27,268 nucleotides of DNA from Timonella sp031979385 (GTDB lineage Bacteria; Actinomycetota; Actinomycetes; Actinomycetales; Cellulomonadaceae), in assembly GCA_031979385.1 (NCBI GenBank), contig DALZEF010000031.1, positions 1-27,268 on the forward strand, written 5' to 3'. The notes beneath the pieces were generated by a model. That model searched no databases and was not told the DNA's origin. It worked only from the letters and a program-made list of their open reading frames with translations. Made by a program: the position numbers and the translations under genes. Below are positions 1-6,826 of this stretch, piece by piece; within the stretch, counting starts at the first letter, position 1; each line of letters starts with the position of its first letter.

Positions 1-2
1 GG

Positions 3-110
3 GAGCGGATGCTGCTACATCAGGCTGCCGAGCAGGTGCGACTCATGACTGGACGGCCAGGACCGGTCGAAGCGATGAGTGCTGCATTGGACATGGCACT
101 CGGCCTGTGA
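3..110 (+). CDS. aroE: Shikimate dehydrogenase, C-terminal fragment (5' end outside window)
   Basis: An open frame enters from the left edge and stops with TGA at 108-110. It encodes about 35 residues containing MLLHQAAEQVRLMTGRPGP and then EAMSAAL. The HQA segment followed by a TGR-P-PVE-M-AAL helix is the usual C-terminal end of AroE, where the Gln of HQA sits at the active site. AroE reduces 3-dehydroshikimate to shikimate with NADPH in the cytosol. The other shikimate genes (aroC, aroK, aroB, aroQ) lie 23 kb downstream, which fits a locus split by the pilus cluster. Only the tail is visible, so the call rests on a short motif plus context. No other family suggested itself. Confidence 0.8.
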   Translation, partial: ERMLLHQAAEQVRLMTGRPGPVEAMSAALDMALGL

Positions 111-131
111 ACCGATGCGATAACTGTGTGT

Positions 132-160
132 AAAGGGAGGTCCCGCCGGGCCTCCCTTTT
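132..160 (+). terminator. Rho-independent terminator after aroE
   Basis: AAAGGGAGG at 132-140 pairs with CCTCCCTTT at 151-159. An inner CCC/GGG pair extends the stem, and the 3' arm ends in a T run. It lies 22 bases after the aroE stop and separates aroE from the pilus genes. Confidence 0.85.
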
Positions 161-170
161 GCATATCTAG

Positions 171-261
171 TCCGGTGATACCGGATGAGAAATGTAGCGA
201 CGGTTACAAAACTGCCCGTCCGTACGTCTGCCAATCCACCCTGAACAGGGGGAATACCCCC
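171..261. repeat. Two short inverted repeats in the pilB upstream region
   Basis: TCCGGT-gat-ACCGGA (171-185) and GGGGG-aata-CCCCC (248-261) lie in the 264-base gap between aroE and pilB. The second can compete with an overlapping CCCTG-aa-CAGGG pairing just upstream. They could be operators or leader structures for the pilus operon. No convincing -35/-10 pair was found; the only AT-rich candidate is TAATAAT at 344-350. Confidence 0.35.
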
Positions 262-374
262 AAAGATGTGCAGACTTGGTGAATGAACTGAAACTTTCGG
301 TTACATGACTCATCTTCGCGCGCGAATCTGCCGATACACCATCTAATAATCCTCACGGGTATTTTGGAGCAACG

Positions 375-2051
375 GTGAAGCAACTCGGTGAAATCCTGCT
401 GGACGATGGACTGGTCACACAAGACCAGTTGCTGGCTGCACTGGATGAGCAGGTCATTCGTGGTGTGAGTTTAGGACGCGTGCTTGTGGAAGCGGGCGTT
501 TTGTCGGAGTCGCAATTGGTCTCCGCGCTTGCTCAGCAGGTTGGCCTACCTTTTGTTGACCTTGACGAGTACAACGTGGACCGCAAGGCGGTTATGCTGA
601 TCCCAGGTAGCCTGTGCCGTCGGTATACGGTCCTGCCCATCGGGTTTGAGGGCGGTTCGCTATTGCTGGCGATGGCCGACCCTGGAAACGTGCTCGCACT
701 CGATGACGTACGTCAGATCTCCCGCATGCAGGTCATTCCGGTTGTTGCGACCCATGAGGATCTGTCGCGCGCACTTGACCGGTTCATCCGTGCCGACGGT
801 GAGATGACTGAGCTGTCGAATGCTCTGGTTGAGGAAAACGAAGCGAGCAATGAACTCGATCTTAGCTCGTTGGGCGATTCCGTCGACGATGATGCCCCGA
901 TCGTCCGCTACGTCAACCTGGTTGTGACCCAGGCGATCACCGACCGTGCCTCAGATATCCACATTGAGCCAACCGAACACGATCTACGCGTGCGCTACCG
1001 CATTGACGGTGTGCTCCATGAGATGCAGCGTTCCCCTCGTTCGACCATGGCTGCTGTGACCTCGCGCGTGAAGATCCTTTCCGACATCGACATCGCGGAG
1101 CGCCGTAAACCACAGGACGGCCGCATGTCGGTCAATCACAATGGGCGCAAGATCGACCTGCGTGTGGCAACGCTGCCCACGGTGTGGGGCGAGAAGATCG
1201 TCATGCGTATTCTCGATAACTCGACTGCCTCGCTCGACCTGCGCGACCTGTCGTTTGGCGAGTCGAACTACGAGATCTACAAGGAGTCCTACCAGAAGCC
1301 ATACGGCATGATCTTGGTGACGGGCCCAACAGGTTCCGGTAAGTCGACCACGCTGTATGCGACGCTGAACGCAGTGTCCAAGCCCGACATCAACGTCATC
1401 ACGGTTGAGGACCCGGTTGAGTATCGTCTGCCGGGTATCAATCAGGTGCAGGTTAACCCGAAGGCTGGTCTGACGTTCGCGAGTGCACTGCGTTCGATCC
1501 TGCGTTCTGACCCTGACGTGGTTCTTCTCGGTGAGATCCGTGACCATGAGACCGCACAGATCGCCATTGAGGCGGCGCTGACCGGTCACTTGGTGCTCTC
1601 GACCCTGCACACCAACGATGCGCCTTCCGCCGTGACTCGTCTGACTGAGATGGGCATTGAACCGTTCTTGGTTGGCTCCGCTCTGGACTGCATTGTTGCC
1701 CAGCGTCTGGCCCGTAAGTTGTGTGACAAGTGCAAGGAACCGTACCTGCCAACTCCTGAGGAACTGGCGGCCGCGAGGTTCCCGTGGGATGAGTCGGAGG
1801 ATCTTCCGGTTCTGTACCGTCCGGCTGGCTGCACTGCCTGCTCGAAGACGGGTTACCGTGGACGTCTCGCGCTGCATGAGGTCATGCAGGTCACCGAGGA
1901 GATTGAACGTCTTGCTGTCGCACGGGCTTCCGCGATGGAGATCGGTAAGGTCGCGGTTGAGCAGGGTATGCGCACCTTGCGGGACGACGGTTGGATGAAG
2001 GTCGGCGAGGGCCGGACCTCGATCGAAGAGATTCTGCGTGTGGTCGCCTAG
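375..2051 (+). CDS. pilB: Type IV pilus assembly (extension) ATPase PilB
   Basis: PilB is the cytoplasmic hexameric ATPase that drives pilin polymerisation through the platform protein PilC. The 558-aa length fits the family. Residues 1 to about 150 form an MshEN/T2SSE N-terminal region (LGEILLDDGLVTQDQL, LGRVLVEAG). The Walker A motif GPTGSGKST is at 317-325 with Lys323. The Walker B-like DPDVVLLGEIRD is at 379-390 with Glu387, and the His box reads LSTLHTND. Two CxxC pairs (C450/C453 and C486/C489) form the zinc-binding element that separates PilB/GspE proteins from PilT. The GTG start at 375 has GGAG at 366-369, five bases upstream. It is the first gene of the pilus operon, with pilT starting about 100 bases later. 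Confidence 0.96.
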   Translation: MKQLGEILLDDGLVTQDQLLAALDEQVIRGVSLGRVLVEAGVLSESQLVSALAQQVGLPFVDLDEYNVDRKAVMLIPGSLCRRYTVLPIGFEGGSLLLAMADPGNVLALDDVRQISRMQVIPVVATHEDLSRALDRFIRADGEMTELSNALVEENEASNELDLSSLGDSVDDDAPIVRYVNLVVTQAITDRASDIHIEPTEHDLRVRYRIDGVLHEMQRSPRSTMAAVTSRVKILSDIDIAERRKPQDGRMSVNHNGRKIDLRVATLPTVWGEKIVMRILDNSTASLDLRDLSFGESNYEIYKESYQKPYGMILVTGPTGSGKSTTLYATLNAVSKPDINVITVEDPVEYRLPGINQVQVNPKAGLTFASALRSILRSDPDVVLLGEIRDHETAQIAIEAALTGHLVLSTLHTNDAPSAVTRLTEMGIEPFLVGSALDCIVAQRLARKLCDKCKEPYLPTPEELAAARFPWDESEDLPVLYRPAGCTACSKTGYRGRLALHEVMQVTEEIERLAVARASAMEIGKVAVEQGMRTLRDDGWMKVGEGRTSIEEILRVVA

Positions 2052-2149
2052 TTGGGCGTGGCCTTGCGGTTAAGTTCTGTGTGTGGCGTGCCGATATCCC
2101 GTGTGCGTGTTCGTGCGTGTTTTTGGCTTTGTAGAGAAGGGTGTCTGGC

Positions 2150-4315
2150 GTGACTGAGCAGTTCCTGCCACAGGGAAATTTTCCGAATCCCCAGAACAAT
2201 CAGCGTGATGGATCTGGTGCGGGTGTTGGCGGCGCTGTCGGTGGCCATGGAGGTCAGGCGGCGCAGCCTGGTGCTTTCCAGGGCGCCCCGAGCGGTTCGC
2301 CGTTTGGACAAGCGGCTGGGTCTTTTGTGCCGGGTGGGCAACCTGCAGCGGGTCAGCCGAGTGGCGCACCGCAGGGCGCGCGTCAAGCTGTTGCTCCCGG
2401 ACAACCGGGTGCCGGTCAACCTCGTGTAGCTGGTCAGTCTGCGGGTATGCAGTCCGTTGGTGCGCCTATCGCTCCGGCCGCTGCACGTGGTGGCGAGTCT
2501 GATTACTCCTGGGCGCGGCCTTCTGCCGCGCACACGTTCCGCCAGGAAACCGCGGCCAATGTGGTTGCTGAGGCACCTACGTTGGGCTCACCTGAGAGTG
2601 CTCGTGCTGTGCCGCCTGTTACTCGAACCAGTGCGCGTCAACCTGTGGCTGCCGCTCCAGTGGTTGGCGGTTCTGGTGCACCGTCTGGTTCATTGCCGAC
2701 GAACCCTCAACAGTCCACTTCTTCTTACGCAGGTGGTCAGCCGGGTATTGCGGGAGGTCTCCCTGCCGCGATGCCGCAAGGCGGTGCCCCGCAGGGTGGC
2801 CCAGTTCCGGCTGGTTTGCCTCAGGTCGGTGCCGCGCCCGCTGCGCGCCCGCAGAGTGGACCTGCGGTGGCTGGCCTTGCACCAGCGGCGGCTCCTGCTG
2901 GCTTGCATCAGGGGGCATCTACTGGTCTTCCGCAGGGCGTGCCCGTCAACGGTATGGGATCGGCTCCCGTTTCCGCGACAGCTGTGTTCCCTGCGCCAAC
3001 TGGTGCTCAGCAGTTCCCAGCCGGGGGAGTACAAGCTCCTGGTGGCTCTGGAACCATCCAGTCTCAGCCCACAGCACCCGCAAGTGGGCAAGCAGAAGCC
3101 CCGACTCGTCGTGGACGTGGAATTGTTGAGGCTGACCGCAACGCTGGTGGCCGCGTTGGTATGAGCAACGCGCTGCGCGCGGGCGACGTTGACATCGACG
3201 TGTTGCTGCGTGAGGCAGTTGAGCAGGGAGCATCGGACCTTCACCTGACGGACCGTTCTACGCCGATGATCCGTAAGGCCGGTGCACTGACCCCGCTCGA
3301 TGGTTATGAGGCTCTCAACGGCGAGTCTTTGCGTCGCTCGATCTATCAAATGCTCACGCAGAAGCAGCGGCAGGTCTTTGAGGAACATCTCGAACTTGAC
3401 CTTGCCTATCAGGTGCCAGACGGAGAGCGTTTCCGTGTGAACCTGTATCAGCAGCGTGATGCGGTTGGTGGGGCCTTCCGTGTCATCCCGAGTGAAATCA
3501 AGCCTCTCGAGGATCTCGGTGTACCGCCGGTAGTTGGAACCTTCGCCAGTATTCCGCGCGGACTTGTACTTGTGACGGGTCCAACCGGTTCTGGTAAGTC
3601 GACCACGCTGGCATCGATCATCGACCTTGCGAACCGTACTCGCCCCGACCACATCATGACCGTCGAGGACCCAATTGAGTTCCTGCACGATCACAAGAAG
3701 GCTCTGGTTAACCAGCGCGAAGTCGGCACGGACACCTGGTCGTTCGCAGCGGCACTGAAGCACGTTCTGCGTCAGGACCCAGACATCATCCTCGTTGGTG
3801 AGATGCGTGACCTTGAGACAATTTCGGTTGCATTGACCGCAGCAGAAACCGGTCACCTCGTGTTTGCTACCCTGCACACCCAGGATGCTGCGCAAACCAT
3901 TGACCGTGTGATTGACGTGTTCCCGCCAGAACAGCAGGAGCAGATCCGTGTGCAGTTGGCGGCGGCTATTCAGGGTGTTGTCTGTCAGACGCTGTGTAAG
4001 CGTGCGGACCGTCATGGCCGTGTTGTTGCCACTGAGGTCATGATTGCGACGCCGGCTATCCGAAACCTTATCCGTGAGGGTAAGACGCACCAGATTTATT
4101 CGTCGATGCAGGCCGGCAAAAACCAGGGTATGCACACGATGGACCAGCATCTGGCGGACCTAGTAAAAACCGGTGCGATCTCGTACGAAACCGGCCTTGA
4201 AAAGTGCCAGAACGTTGCAGACTTTAACCGCCTGACGGGCCGTAAGGCTGCGCCGGCAGCAGCGGGAATCGCAAACATGGGAATGGGCGGAAGCCTTAAC
4301 GGAGGTAACCTCTAA
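2150..4315 (+). CDS. pilT: Type IV pilus retraction ATPase PilT with long low-complexity N-terminal extension
   Basis: PilT depolymerises the pilus for retraction and twitching. Residues 338-721 are a full-length PilT core: ASDLHLT near its start, Walker A GPTGSGKST at 477-485 (Lys483), Walker B-like DPDIILVGEMRD from 543 (Glu551), the diagnostic AIRNLIRE at 636-643, and HQIYSSMQAG with MDQHLADL near the end. It lacks the PilB CxxC pairs, as expected. Residues 1 to about 337 are extra: rich in Gly, Ala, Pro and Gln with PQG/GQP-type repeats, probably disordered, and absent from ordinary ~345-aa PilT. I chose the GTG at 2150, which has AGAAGGG at 2135-2141 eight bases upstream. A GTG at 2141 is also in frame, but it overlaps that ribosome site. 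The stop overlaps pilC by one base (TAATG). Confidence 0.95.
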   Translation: MTEQFLPQGNFPNPQNNQRDGSGAGVGGAVGGHGGQAAQPGAFQGAPSGSPFGQAAGSFVPGGQPAAGQPSGAPQGARQAVAPGQPGAGQPRVAGQSAGMQSVGAPIAPAAARGGESDYSWARPSAAHTFRQETAANVVAEAPTLGSPESARAVPPVTRTSARQPVAAAPVVGGSGAPSGSLPTNPQQSTSSYAGGQPGIAGGLPAAMPQGGAPQGGPVPAGLPQVGAAPAARPQSGPAVAGLAPAAAPAGLHQGASTGLPQGVPVNGMGSAPVSATAVFPAPTGAQQFPAGGVQAPGGSGTIQSQPTAPASGQAEAPTRRGRGIVEADRNAGGRVGMSNALRAGDVDIDVLLREAVEQGASDLHLTDRSTPMIRKAGALTPLDGYEALNGESLRRSIYQMLTQKQRQVFEEHLELDLAYQVPDGERFRVNLYQQRDAVGGAFRVIPSEIKPLEDLGVPPVVGTFASIPRGLVLVTGPTGSGKSTTLASIIDLANRTRPDHIMTVEDPIEFLHDHKKALVNQREVGTDTWSFAAALKHVLRQDPDIILVGEMRDLETISVALTAAETGHLVFATLHTQDAAQTIDRVIDVFPPEQQEQIRVQLAAAIQGVVCQTLCKRADRHGRVVATEVMIATPAIRNLIREGKTHQIYSSMQAGKNQGMHTMDQHLADLVKTGAISYETGLEKCQNVADFNRLTGRKAAPAAAGIANMGMGGSLNGGNL

Positions 4316-5547
4316 TGGCCGAGACCGGCATGAAGACGTTCGCCTATGAGGTGAGCGACTCTTCTGGGAAAGTTGTTAAGGGCAAGATGGAGGCGGCCTC
4401 CGAGTCCGCTGTTGCGCAACGCCTGATGGCCAGTGGTGGAAGTCCCGTTAACATTACTGAGGTCAAGACCGGCGGTCTGAACGCCGACATCAATATCCCG
4501 GGTATCACCGACAAGATTTCTTTGAAGGAACTTGCGGTCATGTCCCGCCAGCTTGCCACAATGATCAACGCAGGTCTGTCGTTGCTGCGTGCGCTGAGTA
4601 TTTTGACCGAGCAAACCGAAAACAAGGTTCTGCAGGGAATCTTGGGCACGGTCCGCAACGATGTGGAGACCGGTGGTTCGCTGTCCGCCGCGCTCGCCAA
4701 GCACCCAAAGGTGTTCCCGCCGATCATGATCAACATGGTCAAGGCCGGTGAAACCGGTGGTTTCTTGGACAAGACCCTGCTGAGCATCGCCAAGAACTTT
4801 GAGGATGACGTCAAGCTCAACGGCAAGATCAAGTCCGCAATGACGTACCCGGTTGTGGTCTTTGTCATCGCTATTTTGGCTGCGACGGGCATGTTGCTGT
4901 TTATCGTTCCGGTCTTCGCGGACATGTATGACGGTCTCGGCGGTGAGTTACCGATACTGACCCGGATGATGGCGTCGGCCTCGGATTTCCTGAACGTGGC
5001 GATTATCCCGATTATCATCATCCTTGCGGTGCTCTTTATCTGGTGGAACCGGATCAAGCACCGTCGCTCGGTGCGCGAGAAGGTTGACCCGGTCAAACTG
5101 AAAATGCCCGTGTTTGGCGCTCTCACAAAGAAGATCGCAGTTGCGCGCTTTACTCGCAACCTTGGTTCAATGTTGCGTGCCGGTGTGCCGATCCTTCAGG
5201 CTCTTGAAATTGTTGCTGAAACTGCTGGCAACATCGTGGTCGAAGAAGCCGTGCTGAGCGTGATGGATAGCGTGCGTCATGGTAAATCCTTGACTGCGCC
5301 GCTTGCACAGAACCCGATATTCCCCTCGATGGTTGTGCAGATGATGGCCGTTGGTGAGGATACCGGTGCTCTGGACGACATGCTGGATAAGATCGCAGAC
5401 TTTTATGACGCCGAGGTTGAAGCAACAACTGAGCAGTTGACCAGCCTGATCGAGCCCATGATGATCCTTTTGGTGGGTGGCATCGTGGGTACGATGGTCA
5501 TCGGCTTGTACCTGCCGATCTTCAACATCTTCGAGTTGATTCAGTAG
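4315..5547 (+). CDS. pilC: Type IV pilus inner-membrane platform protein PilC
   Basis: PilC is the polytopic membrane rotor that couples PilB and PilT to pilin insertion. The 410-aa protein has two T2SSF domains, each with the family's G-x-L and GE-TG pattern (MINAGLSLLRAL with MVKAGETGGFLD; MLRAGVPILQALE with MAVGEDTGALDDML). Hydrophobic segments lie at about 178-201, 228-245 and 382-403. The ATG at 4315 shares a base with the pilT stop and has GGAGG at 4301-4305, so it is translationally coupled to pilT. The next gene, a pilin, starts two bases after the stop. Confidence 0.96.
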   Translation: MAETGMKTFAYEVSDSSGKVVKGKMEAASESAVAQRLMASGGSPVNITEVKTGGLNADINIPGITDKISLKELAVMSRQLATMINAGLSLLRALSILTEQTENKVLQGILGTVRNDVETGGSLSAALAKHPKVFPPIMINMVKAGETGGFLDKTLLSIAKNFEDDVKLNGKIKSAMTYPVVVFVIAILAATGMLLFIVPVFADMYDGLGGELPILTRMMASASDFLNVAIIPIIIILAVLFIWWNRIKHRRSVREKVDPVKLKMPVFGALTKKIAVARFTRNLGSMLRAGVPILQALEIVAETAGNIVVEEAVLSVMDSVRHGKSLTAPLAQNPIFPSMVVQMMAVGEDTGALDDMLDKIADFYDAEVEATTEQLTSLIEPMMILLVGGIVGTMVIGLYLPIFNIFELIQ

Positions 5548-5549
5548 CC

Positions 5550-5966
5550 ATGGTGGCTCGAGAACAGAGATTCTCGCGTGAACTCGGTTTCACTCTCATC
5601 GAGACCGTCGTGGTGATCATCATCATCGGTATCCTCGCGGCTATTGCAGTTCCGGTACTCATGAATCAGCGGGTCAGAGCTGCAGATGCGAGCGTTCAAA
5701 GCGACCTGCGGGTGGTCAGTGGACAGGTTTCGCTGCTGCACACAGCGAATTCGGCGGTCACAAAGCAGATGCTTCTTGCTGATGATGTGCGTCTCTCACC
5801 AGGTGTGGGGATCGCGGTTTACGCACAGGGGAGCGAACACTACTGTCTTGTGGGTAGCAAAATCTCGGGTGCTTCTGGCACGCAGTCGTGGCTGTATCGT
5901 ACCGACACCGGCTTGGATGAGTCTGTCGAATCATGTTCCGGAACGGAACTCTTCACCTTGCCCTGA
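5550..5966 (+). CDS. Type IV prepilin with C-terminal cysteine pair
   Basis: This 138-aa prepilin has a 13-residue leader ending ELG and a class III cleavage site G13|FTLIE. Glu18 is the mature +5 Glu. A helix of the form VVVIIIIGILAAIAVPVLMNQR follows, the N-terminal assembly helix that packs in the pilus core. Its mature globular part holds two cysteines (HYCLVG and ESCSG), which could close a disulfide-bonded loop as in classical PilA. It lies two bases after pilC with no obvious ribosome site, so translation is probably coupled. It is paralogous to the pilin at 6201-6581, sharing the pattern MNQR-RA-D-S-QSDLR. It may be a minor or alternative major pilin, since it has no strong translation signal of its own. 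Confidence 0.93.
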   Translation: MVAREQRFSRELGFTLIETVVVIIIIGILAAIAVPVLMNQRVRAADASVQSDLRVVSGQVSLLHTANSAVTKQMLLADDVRLSPGVGIAVYAQGSEHYCLVGSKISGASGTQSWLYRTDTGLDESVESCSGTELFTLP

Positions 5967-6200
5967 CCGAGGGCATGAGTTGGAGCAAACTTACCTGCGG
6001 AGCCCAATTTCGGACGAATAAGACAGTTATCCACGGTGAGACCACGCAAAAGATCACGGATCGATAACAATCAAAACTTTTTGTAGTAGTGGTTAAAGTT
6101 CTTGCGCCTGGGAACCGATAGCCATCATGGAGCGGGTGAGAGAGCCTCTCGAACCGCGACACTCAACATTCACTTTGAAACAGAAAATGGAGAGATCACT

Positions 6201-6581
6201 ATGATCGCTCGCGTAGCTAAGGCTATGAACGAGAAGGAAAAGGGCTTCACCCTTATCGAACTCCTCGTTGTCATCATCATCATCGGTATCCTCGCGGCTA
6301 TCGCAATTCCAGTGTTCATGAACCAGCGTCAGCGTGCAGTGGACTCGAGCATCCAGTCCGACCTTCGTGGTGCTGCAACCGAGGTTGAGGCATTCTGGGT
6401 AGATAACCAGCGTTACCCAGCAGACCAGACGGAATTTGATGGCCTTGACATCCAGATCAGCGAGGGCAATGAATTGGTCTACACGGATGCCGGACAGTCC
6501 TACACGATCGTCGGCGACAACGACAACGCCTCTGACGCAGCACCGTTCACTTACGACAGCGCTGCTGGCGGTCTTCAGTAA
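6201..6581 (+). CDS. pilA: Type IV prepilin, likely major pilin subunit
   Basis: This 126-aa prepilin has leader MIARVAKAMNEKEKG and cleavage site G15|FTLIE, with Glu20 as the +5 Glu. Its helix LLVVIIIIGILAAIAIPVFMNQR is textbook for pilins. The mature protein is about 111 aa, has no cysteine and is acidic. An upstream ATG at 6102 is in frame. I chose ATG 6201 because GGAGAG lies at 6189-6194 and the leader then has normal length. The gene stands alone between two long untranslated stretches and is followed by a strong hairpin, as expected for a highly expressed subunit gene. The choice of this pilin as the major one is an inference from that layout. Confidence 0.93.
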   Translation: MIARVAKAMNEKEKGFTLIELLVVIIIIGILAAIAIPVFMNQRQRAVDSSIQSDLRGAATEVEAFWVDNQRYPADQTEFDGLDIQISEGNELVYTDAGQSYTIVGDNDNASDAAPFTYDSAAGGLQ

Positions 6582-6632
6582 CCGATAGTCTGCATGCCGT
6601 GACTTAGTCAAGTCGGGCGCAAAGACTGAGAG

Positions 6633-6690
6633 GTGGCCCTCGCGTCTCCCTCGCAAGAGGGTTGAGGCGGGGGCCACGTTTCGATGTTTC
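6633..6690 (+). terminator. Terminator or attenuator downstream of the major pilin
   Basis: GTGGCCCTCGC from 6633 pairs with GCGGGGGCCAC ending at 6677 (one T-G wobble), with a further CCTC/GAGG pairing inside around a GCAA loop. A T-rich stretch (GTTTCGATGTTTC) follows. It would end or reduce transcription between the pilin and the minor-pilin genes. Confidence 0.75.
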
Positions 6691-6698
6691 AATCTACT

Positions 6699-6766
6699 GC
6701 GCACGCGCCTCTATGTGCGCGGCGATCTAAGATATTCGCTCGTTGAGTAACGTGGCTCAACGTTTT
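6699..6766 (+). terminator. Two further stem-loops before the minor-pilin genes
   Basis: GCGCAC (6699-6704) pairs with GTGCGC (6715-6720). CGTTGAG (6741-6747) pairs with CTCAACG (6756-6762) and runs straight into TTTTG, a weak terminator shape. With the hairpin at 6633-6677 this makes three in about 130 bases. Confidence 0.45.
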
Positions 6767-6826
6767 GTAACTGCTTTACCAATATCTAGGCGTCCTGCAG
6801 GGCCTGGATAGATAAGGTGTGAGAAC

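Noticed and set aside
984..1877. 297-codon open frame on the minus strand inside pilB
   Set aside because: It is a shadow of the pilB codons, with an arginine/histidine-rich meaningless product and no ribosome site.
2690..4150. 486-codon open frame on the minus strand inside pilT
   Set aside because: It lies opposite a clear PilT core and has no recognisable domain; long antisense frames are common at this base composition.
6102..6200. Upstream in-frame start extending the second pilin by 33 residues
   Set aside because: ATG 6201 has GGAGAG at the right distance and gives a normal 15-residue prepilin leader.
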